Below the pieces are notes generated by a model that saw nothing but the letters and a program-made list of their open reading frames with translations, ran no database searches and had not been told where the DNA came from. From the NCBI GenBank assembly GCA_025357975.1, contig JANYKY010000352.1:1-10912 (forward strand): 10,912 nucleotides of DNA, read 5' to 3'. Source of the stretch: Gemmatimonadaceae bacterium (GTDB taxonomy: Bacteria; Gemmatimonadota; Gemmatimonadetes; Gemmatimonadales; Gemmatimonadaceae). This document shows, piece after piece, positions 1 through 6,711 of this stretch (position 1 is the first letter of the stretch; each line of letters begins with the position of its first letter). The position numbers were made by a program, and so were the translations under genes.

Positions 1-891
1 GTTGGCCAGGTCCGTGCGCGCCTTAGCGACCGTGTACGGGTTGACGCCGGGGTAGCCGGAGTTCGCCCAGGCCTCGACCATCTTGTCCATGTATTGAGTC
101 GAATTCAGCAGTGTCGGAAGGTGCCCGACCCGCTGGATACCACTATAGTAGTTGATCGTCGAGACAGGCTTGCCCGTCTGGCCGGTCTTCGTCGTTATGA
201 CAATGACTCCGGCGGAAGCCCTCGAGCCGTAGATCGAGGCAGCCGCGGCATCTTTCAGAACCGTCAGCGATGCCATGTCCGCGGGATTCAGGAAAGAGAT
301 GTCGCGAGTGGGGACCCCATCGACGACGAAGAGCGGGCTGTTGTTCCCGATCGTTCCTTCGCCGCGGATCCTGATGCTGATGTCCTCGCCTGGAGCGCCG
401 GTGCTCGACGTGATCTGCACGCCTGCGACCTGACCCTGCAGCACCTGGGCGACATCCGCCACCCGGCGCGATTCGAGATCCTTCACGTCGACCGTCGCGA
501 CAGCGCCAGTGATGTCCGCTTTCCTCAGCGAGGAATAGCCGACGACAACGACTTCGCCTAGCTGCGACGGGCTGGAAACCAATGAGAAGTCAGCGGTGGC
601 AGCTGCTCCACTCCCGACAGAAATATTCCGAACCTGAGGCGTGTAGCCGATTTGTCGCGCGCGAACAGCCTCGGTGCCGGCAGGAACGCCACTAATCCGG
701 AAACTTCCATCGCTTCCGGTAACAGCACCGAGCCGGGTGCCTTCAATGAAAACGCTGACACCCGCAAGCGGAGCGTGTGTGGCGTTATCGACTACGTGGC
801 CGGTTATTGTGCCGGCCGGCGCTTGCGCGTTCAGCGTAGCAGCGCAGAGAATTCCAAGGAGTGCAGGAAAGAAGGATCGAACTGTTGCCAT
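1..891 (-). CDS. SusC/RagA-family TonB-linked outer-membrane receptor, N-terminal part
   Basis: Outer-membrane beta-barrel receptor that imports large substrates (glycans, peptides) with energy from TonB; SusC proteins normally pair with a SusD-like lipoprotein. The minus frame is open from the ATG at 891 to the window edge, giving 297 residues without a stop; the barrel lies outside the window. A signal peptide spans about residues 1-23 (hydrophobic core FFPALLGILCAATL, then NAQA). Residues 27-105 form a carboxypeptidase-regulatory-like beta-sandwich (GHVVDNATHAPLAGVSV, then IGYTPQ), typical of SusC. A TonB-box-like GEVVVVGYSS is at 112-121. The plug domain follows, with the hallmarks ISIRIRG (171-177), PLFVVDGVP (186-194) and VLKDAAAASIYGSRASAGVI (211-230). 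No strong Shine-Dalgarno or sigma-70 promoter is evident upstream. A SusD partner would be expected to the left, outside the window. The family is secure; the substrate cannot be told. Confidence 0.93.
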   Translation of the reverse strand, partial: MATVRSFFPALLGILCAATLNAQAPAGTITGHVVDNATHAPLAGVSVFIEGTRLGAVTGSDGSFRISGVPAGTEAVRARQIGYTPQVRNISVGSGAAATADFSLVSSPSQLGEVVVVGYSSLRKADITGAVATVDVKDLESRRVADVAQVLQGQVAGVQITSSTGAPGEDISIRIRGEGTIGNNSPLFVVDGVPTRDISFLNPADMASLTVLKDAAAASIYGSRASAGVIVITTKTGQTGKPVSTINYYSGIQRVGHLPTLLNSTQYMDKMVEAWANSGYPGVNPYTVAKARTDLAN

Positions 892-1194
892 CGGTGGCAC
901 TCGTTAGGTGGGAGGGGACGGGCGAGCAAATTTTTTGGGATTTTCGTAAGTGACACTCCTGCCCTTCCTTGTTGATAAGTCAAGCGTGATTCACGAACAC
1001 CCCTGCGGAATCAGGATTACCACCCTGCCCAAAAGGATACTTGAACGGGGCGGGGGGTGCGGGGGTGTATCGCTAAGCCTGCGAATTCAGCAGTTTCTGG
1101 TTGCCACCGTCAGACATTCGATAAGTGATGTCGGTCTGAAACGGGGCTTACAGTGCAGTCATCGCAATCCGCAACCGCGCCGGCAAGAAACAGA
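892..1194. other. Intergenic stretch without a recognisable gene
   Basis: Between the SusC start and the tRNA terminator I see no ORF with a plausible protein, no RNA gene and no convincing promoter. A TTGACT lies on the minus strand near 975-985 but has no acceptable -10 at normal spacing. A G-rich run at about 1049-1067 on the plus strand is the only compositional oddity. The stretch presumably holds the SusC promoter and 5' leader. Confidence 0.5.
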
Positions 1195-1197
1195 AAA

Positions 1198-1245
1198 GCG
1201 CGCCCAACTGTTGAAATAACTTCTCAACAGGGCGCGCGCTTTTTA
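1198..1245 (-). terminator. Rho-independent terminator after the tRNA pair
   Basis: An 8-bp GC stem (1198-1205 GCGCGCCC with 1230-1237 GGGCGCGC) encloses a second stem, TGTTGA/TCAACA, around an AT-rich loop. On the minus strand the hairpin is followed by CTTTTCTGTTTC, which fits termination of a transcript carrying tRNA-His and tRNA-Trp. On the plus strand it is followed by CTTTTTATTT, so it could act both ways, but no plus-strand gene ends here. Confidence 0.75.
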
Positions 1246-1313
1246 TTTCTGCTTAATCGCCGCTGGACTACCCGGGGCGTACAAACCGGACGATTTCTCA
1301 ACGGCCGTTCATA

Positions 1314-1386
1314 CAGGCCCGGTAGGACTTGAACCTACAACCGCCGGTTTTGGAGACCGGTGCTCTACCAATTGAGCTACGGACCT
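1314..1386 (-). tRNA. tRNA-Trp (anticodon CCA)
   Basis: Reading the minus strand from 1386 gives acceptor AGGTCCG, a D-arm TAGCTCAATTGGTAGAGCA, an anticodon stem CCGGT/ACCGG around loop CTCCAAA (anticodon CCA), a T-arm with GTTCAAGTC, and acceptor CGGGCCT plus discriminator G, 73 nt in all. The anticodon arm is identical to that of E. coli tRNA-Trp. The 3' CCA is not encoded, so a CCA-adding enzyme is needed. It follows tRNA-His by 39 nt. The secE gene, often next to tRNA-Trp in bacteria, is not downstream. Confidence 0.96.
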
Positions 1387-1425
1387 ACAACCCGTTGCTA
1401 CCTACCAGCATTTGACTCACGTGAG

Positions 1426-1500
1426 GGTGGCTGACGGGAATTGAACCCGCAACCCCCGGTGCCACAGACCGGTGCTCTAACCGATTGAGCTACAGCCACC
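1426..1500 (-). tRNA. tRNA-His (anticodon GTG)
   Basis: Reading the minus strand from 1500 gives the extended acceptor GGTGGCTG pairing with CAGCCACC. This includes the encoded G-1:C73 pair, the histidine identity element. The anticodon stem CCGGT/ACCGG encloses loop CTGTGGC, with anticodon GTG. The T-loop is TTCAATT. No 3' CCA is encoded. Its anticodon stem is the same as that of the adjacent tRNA-Trp. It begins 55 nt after the EF-P stop codon. Confidence 0.96.
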
Positions 1501-1511
1501 ATGTGCCCTGC

Positions 1512-1540
1512 ATCTTAACTGCAACAACTATGTGAATCAA
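1512..1540 (-). promoter_or_regulatory. Candidate sigma-70-type promoter for the tRNA-His/tRNA-Trp pair
   Basis: On the minus strand TTGATT (1540-1535) is separated by exactly 17 nt from TAAGAT (1517-1512), and the -10 ends 11 nt before the 5' end of tRNA-His. Each hexamer matches the consensus at 4 of 6 positions. It sits between the EF-P stop and the tRNA, so the tRNAs may be transcribed independently of EF-P as well as by read-through. The call rests on sequence match alone. Confidence 0.45.
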
Positions 1541-1555
1541 CTTGTACCCGCTCGA

Positions 1556-2122
1556 TCAATCCTTCGCGCGGTCCATGTATTCACCGGTGCCCGGATTTAC
1601 TCGAACCTTCTCACCGGTCTTGATGAATTCAGGAACGTTGATGGTCACACCGTTGTCGAGCTTAGCCGGCTTCGACGACGCGTTCTTTGTCGCCGTTTTC
1701 ATGACCGCCGATGTCTCGACAACTTCAAGCGTCATCGAATTCGGAAGTTGAATGCCGATCGGACGACCGTTGTAATACTCCGCCTGGATTTTCATGCCCG
1801 GCTGCATCCACTGGGCGTTGTCCCCAAGCATTTCCTCGTCCATCTCGAGCTGATCGTAGTTTTCCGTGTTCATGAAATGGTACGTCTCGCCGCCCTGATA
1901 CAGAAACTCGAGATCATGAGTCTCCATCGATGCCTTCTCGATGGTATCAGCCGCCCGGAACCGATGCTCGAAGCTCGAGCCTGATCGAAGGTTCTTGAGC
2001 TTCGCCTGCACCATCGCGCGAAGATTGCCGGGAGTGTGATGACGGAACTCGATCACGCGACAAGGGTCGCCCTCGAATACCAGCACCATGCCTCTGCGGA
2101 TCTGTGTTGCCGGAAATGCCAT
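1556..2122 (-). CDS. efp: Translation elongation factor P
   Basis: EF-P binds the ribosome between the P and E sites and relieves stalling at polyproline stretches. The protein has 188 residues, the usual length. It shows the three-barrel layout: an N-terminal KOW-like domain (about 1-65), a middle OB domain (about 66-125, with the family sequences FLYQGGETYHFMN and GDNAQWM) and a C-terminal OB domain (about 130-188, ending VRVNPGTGEYMDRAKD). The start MAFPATQIRRGM matches the normal EF-P N-terminus. The tip loop reads TPGNLRAM: ungapped alignment to the E. coli PGKGQAF loop puts Asn33 where E. coli has the beta-lysylated Lys34, so that modification is impossible at this site. No modification enzyme gene lies in the window. 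The gene precedes tRNA-His and tRNA-Trp in the same orientation. No strong Shine-Dalgarno is seen; TGGATGACCC precedes the ATG. Confidence 0.96.
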   Translation of the reverse strand: MAFPATQIRRGMVLVFEGDPCRVIEFRHHTPGNLRAMVQAKLKNLRSGSSFEHRFRAADTIEKASMETHDLEFLYQGGETYHFMNTENYDQLEMDEEMLGDNAQWMQPGMKIQAEYYNGRPIGIQLPNSMTLEVVETSAVMKTATKNASSKPAKLDNGVTINVPEFIKTGEKVRVNPGTGEYMDRAKD

Positions 2123-2259
2123 GGGTCATCCAATAAATAGCGCCGCATTTCATCCTCTACCGGGAGAATGCCGGACGCGGCGTGTGTCTTGCTGCCACCT
2201 GCGACCTGACGCAAGCCCTGCAAGCTAACTGTCCGAGATGCGCGCGTAAACCGCGAACG
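2123..2259. other. Intergenic leader region upstream of efp
   Basis: These bases lie between the efp start and the inverted-repeat element. They must carry the efp promoter unless it lies within the repeat. I find no convincing -35/-10 pair. TATTTA (minus, 2139-2134) is too close to the start codon to be a normal -10 for a leadered transcript. No protein or RNA gene is recognisable. Confidence 0.4.
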
Positions 2260-2501
2260 GCCATCAGGGGCAACTACAACTGCCTATACACGGATCAACA
2301 ACGTGGAACTGCCATCAAGGGCAAAGCAACAACCATAATGACCCAGGGAACGGATTAAACACAAAAAAAGGGCAGACGGGCTAAGGGAAACGACAACAAG
2401 AATTTTTGTCGCCCCTCATCCACCAGGCATTTGTAGTTGTCTCTGATGGCAGTTCCGCGCTGTTGATCCGTGAATAGGCGGTGGCAATTGTCCCTGATGG
2501 G
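2260..2501. repeat. Large imperfect inverted-repeat element with internal hairpin
   Basis: The left arm (2260-2324) and the reverse complement of the right arm (2437-2501) match at about 53 of 65 positions by eye. The longest exact blocks are CACGGATCAACA and GGAACTGCCATCA. Within each arm a box of the form CCATCAGGGRCAA occurs twice, 51 nt apart (left: 2261 and 2312; right, reverse strand, ending at 2499 and 2448). The roughly 110-nt centre holds a small hairpin, CGACAA (2391-2396) with TTGTCG (2406-2411), extended by GGG/CCC. The right arm ends at the base next to the esterase stop codon. No reading frame with a plausible protein and no obvious target-site duplication is seen. It may be a dispersed repeat of MITE/REP type, a structured RNA or a terminator-like element between the converging ends of neighbouring transcription units. 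I do not recognise it as a named family. Confidence 0.8.
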
Positions 2502-3266
2502 TTAGTGCCCTGATGCCCTCGCGTAAATCTCTTGGACCGCGGGCTTCAGCGAACGCCAGATGTTATCCGCTACTATAGCTTCGCCCTTCTCATTCGGATG
2601 CACGCCGTCTGCCTGATTCAGGGATGGAATCCCCGCAACTTTGTTCAGAAGAAACGGCACCAGCGTCAGCTTGTCGCGCTGGGCCACTTCCGCGTACGCG
2701 CCCCGAAATTTGTCGGTATAGCCCCTCCCGAGATTGGGCGGCGCCTGCATCTCGACGATAAGAACACGCGTCCGCGGCTGAGCTGCGCGGATTTTCGCAA
2801 CTATTTGCTCCAGATTGTCCTTCAACGTGTCAGGGTCGAGCGCCCGGAGCGCATCGTTTCCGCCGGTCTCCAGCACGACTATGTCCACAGGCCGCTTCAG
2901 CGTCCACTCGATTCTTCGCACTGCTCCTGCAGACGTCTCGCCCGACAGTCCCGCGTTGATCGCAACAATCGGTGTCCCGCTCGACGCAGCCTTCTGCGCA
3001 ACAAGATTCGGAAATGCGTGCTGCACATCGGGAAGGCCCAGCCCGGCCGTGAGGCTCGTTCCAAAGAACAGCACAGTAACTTTAGCCCGGGACGAATCCG
3101 GGTTACCGGCATTGCCGTAGGCATCGGTTTGGGCTTTCGTGCCTTTCGGTGCATCGGCAACACGTGGATCGCGCGCCTCACTCGGCACCTTGTCCACCTC
3201 TGGCGGCGATGTGTGCGACGATGTGCATGCCAAAGCCCCCAGCAAACCAATCATTAGAGTTTTCAT
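2502..3266 (-). CDS. TesA-like SGNH/GDSL esterase or lysophospholipase, predicted exported lipoprotein
   Basis: Periplasmic serine hydrolase of the SGNH family (arylesterase, acyl-CoA thioesterase I, lysophospholipase L1), hydrolysing acyl esters or thioesters. From the ATG at 3266 it has 254 residues. A short signal sequence [14 protein letters not shown] gives a possible lipidated Cys14, although the lipobox (ALAC) is imperfect. A polar linker spans about 15-60. Block I is FFGTSLTAG with nucleophile Ser71 (GTSL instead of GDSL). Block II is NAGLSGETS with oxyanion Gly109. Block III is TGGND with Asn137. Block V is DGVHPNEKG with Asp220 and His223. All SGNH catalytic residues are therefore present. 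In-frame starts at 3272 (ATG) and 3299 (TTG) are possible; 3266 gives the cleanest signal peptide. It is divergent from the ABC ATPase, and the two start codons overlap. The arrangement matches E. coli tesA-ybbA-ybbP. The substrate is not determinable. Confidence 0.88.
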   Translation of the reverse strand: MKTLMIGLLGALACTSSHTSPPEVDKVPSEARDPRVADAPKGTKAQTDAYGNAGNPDSSRAKVTVLFFGTSLTAGLGLPDVQHAFPNLVAQKAASSGTPIVAINAGLSGETSAGAVRRIEWTLKRPVDIVVLETGGNDALRALDPDTLKDNLEQIVAKIRAAQPRTRVLIVEMQAPPNLGRGYTDKFRGAYAEVAQRDKLTLVPFLLNKVAGIPSLNQADGVHPNEKGEAIVADNIWRSLKPAVQEIYARASGH

Positions 3267-3942
3267 GCTCATTGCAAAAGAAGTTACACGTGAATACAAA
3301 AGCGGTGATCAACAGATTGCCGTGCTACGGAATGTGTCGTTCACTATCCCTCAGGGTGCGTTCGTAGCAATCGTCGGACCCTCCGGCAGCGGCAAGACAA
3401 CGCTTCTCGGTTTGCTGGCCGGTCTCGATACACCGAGCCGAGGTCAGGTGATCCTCGACGGGAATGACCTGACGAAGATGACGGAGAATCAGCGCGCGAG
3501 ATTGCGCGGCGAAAAAGTCGGATTCGTTTTCCAGAGTTTTCAGCTCATCCCAACGCTCACGGCCCGGGAGAACATTCAAGTGCCGCTCGAGCTCCAGGGC
3601 ATCGACGGCGCCGCTGCACGGGCGGATGATCTCCTCAACCGCGTCGGCCTCAAGGCACGGGGTCATCACTTCCCCATGCAGCTTTCGGGCGGTGAGCAAC
3701 AGCGAGTCGCCATCGCGCGTGCGTTCGCCAACAACCCGCGCATCCTCTTCGCAGATGAGCCGACCGGGAACCTCGATGCCGCAACCGGCGCCCGGGTATT
3801 CGAGCTTCTGGAGTCACTCAACCACGAGTCGGGATCGACGATCGTGCTCGTCACTCACGACTCAGTCCTCGCCCAGCGCGCGTCCCGCACAATTCGTCTG
3901 GCTGACGGCAACGTCGTTGACGATACCGGAGAAGTTGCGTGA
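3265..3942 (+). CDS. ybbA: YbbA-like ABC transporter ATP-binding protein (MacB/LolD-type)
   Basis: Cytoplasmic ATPase of a MacB-type (type VII) mechanotransmission ABC system. From the ATG at 3265 it has 225 residues, the usual length for LolD/YbbA ATPases. It shows Walker [10 protein letters not shown] (38-46), Q-loop Gln90 in FVFQSF, signature LSGGEQQR (140-147), Walker B ILFADE (160-165), the LolD/MacB-type D-loop context PTGNLD (166-171) and H-loop His198. All catalytic elements are intact. The frame stays open upstream to an ATG at 3139, but the conserved family N-terminus begins at [11 protein letters not shown], and the extra 42 residues would be antisense esterase sequence. A weak AGAG precedes the ATG. 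The gene ends in a GTGA overlap with the permease start, indicating translational coupling and a two-component transporter. The symbol is assigned from the YbbA-like sequence together with gene order. Confidence 0.9.
   Translation: MLIAKEVTREYKSGDQQIAVLRNVSFTIPQGAFVAIVGPSGSGKTTLLGLLAGLDTPSRGQVILDGNDLTKMTENQRARLRGEKVGFVFQSFQLIPTLTARENIQVPLELQGIDGAAARADDLLNRVGLKARGHHFPMQLSGGEQQRVAIARAFANNPRILFADEPTGNLDAATGARVFELLESLNHESGSTIVLVTHDSVLAQRASRTIRLADGNVVDDTGEVA
3928..3931 (+). promoter_or_regulatory. Shine-Dalgarno GGAG supporting the GTG start of the permease
   Basis: GGAG lies 7 nt before the GTG at 3939, inside the end of the ATPase gene. The alternative ATG at 3957 has no such motif, so the overlapping GTG is the better start and the two proteins are probably translationally coupled. 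Confidence 0.6.
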
Positions 3943-6635
3943 CCGGTCCCGCTCCGATGTCGTACAACAATCGCGCATCGTTCAAACAACTGGCGGGACT
4001 GACATGGCGGGAGAGCCGCAGTGCCCGCCGGCGGCTCCTTCTATATATGTCGGCCATCTCCCTCGGTGTCGCTGCACTCGTCGCAATCGACTCGTTTGCC
4101 GACAACGTCACCCGTTCTGTCCGCGAGCAATCACGCGCACTGCTCGGCGGAGATATCTCGTTCGCATCGGGGCGACCGTATACAGTGCAACAGAAAGCAT
4201 TCCTCGACACGCTGGCGCAGAAAAACGGTTTGTCGTACGCGAGAGTGGTGACGTTCCCATCCATGGCCCTGGTGCCGAGGAGCGGTGGGACTCGGCTGGT
4301 ACAGGTGAGGGCTGTTAGTGACAACTATCCGTTTTACGGCGTGATCACAACGGCCCCGGCCGGCATGTGGGCATCGCTCAGGAAGGAGTCGGTTGCTCTC
4401 GTCGATCCGTCACTGCTCATCGCGCTCAACGCCCACCTCGGCGACACGATTACGCTTGGTCTCGCGAAGTTCACGATTGCGGCTACGCTCCAGAATGTTC
4501 CAGGCAGCGCTGGCGCCGCAGAGATTATCGCGCCGCAAGTCTTTATTCCCGAACGATTTCTCCCGGAAACGCAGTTGCTGGTGTTTGGCAGCACTGCTGA
4601 TTACGGAGTGCTCGCGAAACTTCCTGCACGAGCCAATCCGGACAAGATCATAGACCCGTTGCGCACTCGGCTTGAAAAGATGCAGTTGCGTGCGAAAACT
4701 GTGACTCAGAGCGAGCAGAATACGGCCGAAGCGATCCAACAGCTCAGCCAGTTCATTGGAATAGTCGGCCTGGTGGCGTTGTTGCTTGGAGGTGTCGGAG
4801 TCGCCAGCGGCGTACGCGCGTTCGTCTCACGGAAAATCGACACAGTCGCAATCCTCCGCTGCCTCGGCGCATCGAGTGGACAGGTGCTGGCGATGTATGT
4901 CGCGCAGGCCGCGGCAATGGGATTGCTGGGAGCAATCGCCGGCGCGGCTCTCGGTGTCGCCGTGCAGTTTGGTTTGCCATCGGTCTTCGGCGATTTCCTG
5001 CCGGTCGATGTCTCCGTCACGCTCGAGCCGGTCGCCATTCTTACTGGAATCGCTATCGGCGGCTGGATCGCGCTCATTTTTTCGCTGCGGCCACTGCTTG
5101 CACTTCGAAACGTTTCGCCGCTCCAGACATTGAGGCGCGACGCAGACTCGGAGATCCTTCGGATGCGATGGAACGACATTCCGCGCGTCGGGGTCGATGT
5201 CGCGCTGGCGACGAGCGTTGTCGGGATTGCCGTGCTTCGGGCGAGCACCGTACGGCAAGGGCTTGGTATCAGTGGCGCAACGTTCGCGGTTATCGGCATC
5301 CTCACGCTCAGCGCGATCGCACTGTCATGGATCGCGCGTAAAGCAATGCGAGAGCGCTGGCCGTACGTCGTGCGGCAGGGAGTGGCCAATCTATATCGGC
5401 CCGCAAACCAGACTCGCTCGGTAATTCTCTCGCTCGGGTTTGGCGCTTTCCTGATCACGACTCTCGTCCTCGTGCAGTCCAACCTGCTCAAGCAATTCAA
5501 CATCAAGGTTGATCAATCCAACGCGAATCTCGTTTTCTTCGACGTTCAGGAAGACCAGTTTCTGCCGGTCGATTCGCTGGTGCGTGCACAAGGCAAGGTC
5601 CTCCAGACCGCGCCTGTAGTTACGATGCGGATCGCTTCGATCAACAATCGCACTGTCGAGCAAATCATCGGTGATGCGCGCGCCAGAGAGATCGCTGACT
5701 CGGTGGATCGCGCGAAACGAGGGCTCAAGCCTTTGTCTCGCGTTGAAAGGAGAGCTGAGCAGCGCAAGGGTGGCAGTGGGCAACCGGGCCGGCCGCCGGC
5801 TGGGCGCCCGGGATGGGCACTTCGTCGCGAATACAGGTCGACCTATCGCGACAAGCTCACCTCGAGCGAAAAAATCGTTGCGGGTAAATGGTTCAACGCG
5901 AGCACCGCAAAGGGGGACACGGGCGAAGTTTCCTTCGACAAGGATGTTGCGGACGAGCTCCGCATCAAGCTTGGCGACGTGATCACATGGGACGTGCAGG
6001 GCATTCAGATCCCGTCACGAGTTACGAGCTTTCGCGAAGTGACCTGGGCACGGTTCGAGCCTAATTTCTTTGCTGTTTTCTCCCCCGCGAGTCTCAGGGA
6101 CGCGCCCAAGCAATTCGTGCTGCTAGCCGATGTAACGGGTGCCGCGAAGGTTGCGGGACTTCAGCGAGACATCGTAAAGCGATTTCCGAACGTCTCGAGT
6201 CTCGATCTCTCGCTCGTCAAGCAGACCGTTGCGAAAATCCTGAAGAAAGTGTCCACGGCGATTCGTTTCATGGCGTTATTCAGCCTCGCCATGGGTATTC
6301 CAGTCTTGTTCAGCGCAGTCGCCGCGACGCGCCGGGATCGGATTCGAGAGGGAGTTCTTCTCAAGACACTTGGGGCGACGCGTGGCCAGATCATGAAGAT
6401 ATTACTGGCCGAGTATGCGTTGCTTGGGTTGCTGGGAAGTTTGACTGGGCTTGTGCTGGCCATCGGAGGAGGATGGGCGGTCACTCATTATGTATTTGAC
6501 GGATCGTTCTCGCCGGCGTTCGGACCGGCGGTGGCGATTGCTGGCGCCATGCTTGGTCTAACCATTACCATAGGGCTGCTTGCAGGCCGTGACGTCTTCC
6601 GTGAAACTCCGATGAGCGCGCTGCGAGAAGGCTGA
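3939..6635 (+). CDS. ybbP: YbbP-like FtsX-domain ABC permease, 10 TM
   Basis: Inner-membrane permease partner of the preceding ATPase; 898 residues against about 800 in E. coli YbbP. Ten hydrophobic segments lie near residues 34-54, 271-291, 317-345, 363-385, 418-434, 444-465, 493-513, 775-797, 821-846 and 862-882. A large periplasmic domain lies between TM1 and TM2 and another between TM7 and TM8. The cytoplasmic turns RKIDTVAILRCLGASSGQV (298-316) and RIREGVLLKTLGATRGQI (801-818) are the duplicated FtsX-family coupling signature. FREVTWARFEPNFFAVFSP (698-716) matches the YbbP family in the second periplasmic domain. A Gly/Pro/Arg-rich stretch at about 605-630 looks like an unstructured insertion. 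Family knowledge: MacB-like systems transmit ATPase motion to periplasmic partners rather than moving solutes through the membrane. With the esterase next door, extraction or handling of a hydrophobic substrate is a reasonable inference. Confidence 0.9.
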   Translation: MTGPAPMSYNNRASFKQLAGLTWRESRSARRRLLLYMSAISLGVAALVAIDSFADNVTRSVREQSRALLGGDISFASGRPYTVQQKAFLDTLAQKNGLSYARVVTFPSMALVPRSGGTRLVQVRAVSDNYPFYGVITTAPAGMWASLRKESVALVDPSLLIALNAHLGDTITLGLAKFTIAATLQNVPGSAGAAEIIAPQVFIPERFLPETQLLVFGSTADYGVLAKLPARANPDKIIDPLRTRLEKMQLRAKTVTQSEQNTAEAIQQLSQFIGIVGLVALLLGGVGVASGVRAFVSRKIDTVAILRCLGASSGQVLAMYVAQAAAMGLLGAIAGAALGVAVQFGLPSVFGDFLPVDVSVTLEPVAILTGIAIGGWIALIFSLRPLLALRNVSPLQTLRRDADSEILRMRWNDIPRVGVDVALATSVVGIAVLRASTVRQGLGISGATFAVIGILTLSAIALSWIARKAMRERWPYVVRQGVANLYRPANQTRSVILSLGFGAFLITTLVLVQSNLLKQFNIKVDQSNANLVFFDVQEDQFLPVDSLVRAQGKVLQTAPVVTMRIASINNRTVEQIIGDARAREIADSVDRAKRGLKPLSRVERRAEQRKGGSGQPGRPPAGRPGWALRREYRSTYRDKLTSSEKIVAGKWFNASTAKGDTGEVSFDKDVADELRIKLGDVITWDVQGIQIPSRVTSFREVTWARFEPNFFAVFSPASLRDAPKQFVLLADVTGAAKVAGLQRDIVKRFPNVSSLDLSLVKQTVAKILKKVSTAIRFMALFSLAMGIPVLFSAVAATRRDRIREGVLLKTLGATRGQIMKILLAEYALLGLLGSLTGLVLAIGGGWAVTHYVFDGSFSPAFGPAVAIAGAMLGLTITIGLLAGRDVFRETPMSALREG

Positions 6636-6642
6636 CGAGGCG

Positions 6643-6672
6643 TTGGCCTAATTCGCGGGTATATCCTATACT
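6643..6672 (+). promoter_or_regulatory. Candidate sigma-70-type promoter for the M8 peptidase gene
   Basis: TTGGCC (6643-6648), an 18-nt spacer and TATACT (6667-6672) lie in the 76-nt gap after the permease stop. Transcription would start near 6679, leaving a leader of about 30 nt before the GTG at 6712. The -10 is a strong match (5 of 6), the -35 a moderate one. This would separate the peptidase-lipoprotein pair from the ybbA-ybbP unit. Confidence 0.5.
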
Positions 6673-6711
6673 GAACTGGTCGAGACAACCGTTTACTCCA
6701 GCCCCCTGAGC

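Noticed and set aside
94..561. 155-codon plus-strand ORF inside the left end
   Set aside because: It is antisense to the well-supported SusC reading frame; its translation is Arg/Asp-rich without domains.
1247..1313. secE or another gene expected downstream of tRNA-Trp
   Set aside because: There are only about 67 nt before the terminator, with no start codon leading a reading frame of any length.
1532..1984. 150-codon plus-strand ORF
   Set aside because: It is the complement of the efp gene; no protein-like features.
2134..2139. TATTTA as the -10 of the efp promoter
   Set aside because: It would start the transcript within a few bases of the ATG and has no -35 at correct spacing.
2260..2501. 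CRISPR array or insertion sequence at the repeat region
   Set aside because: The boxes are inverted and only four to five in number with no regular spacers, and there is no transposase frame or visible target-site duplication.
2532..3257. 241-codon plus-strand ORF
   Set aside because: It is antisense to the SGNH esterase, whose catalytic motifs are all intact; the translation is Arg- and His-rich noise.
3139..3264. Upstream extension of the ABC ATPase to the ATG at 3139
   Set aside because: The extra 42 residues are complementary to esterase coding sequence and precede the conserved ATPase N-terminus.
4706..5506. 266-codon minus-strand ORF
   Set aside because: It is antisense to the FtsX-type permease; high Arg/Thr/Ser content and no domain.
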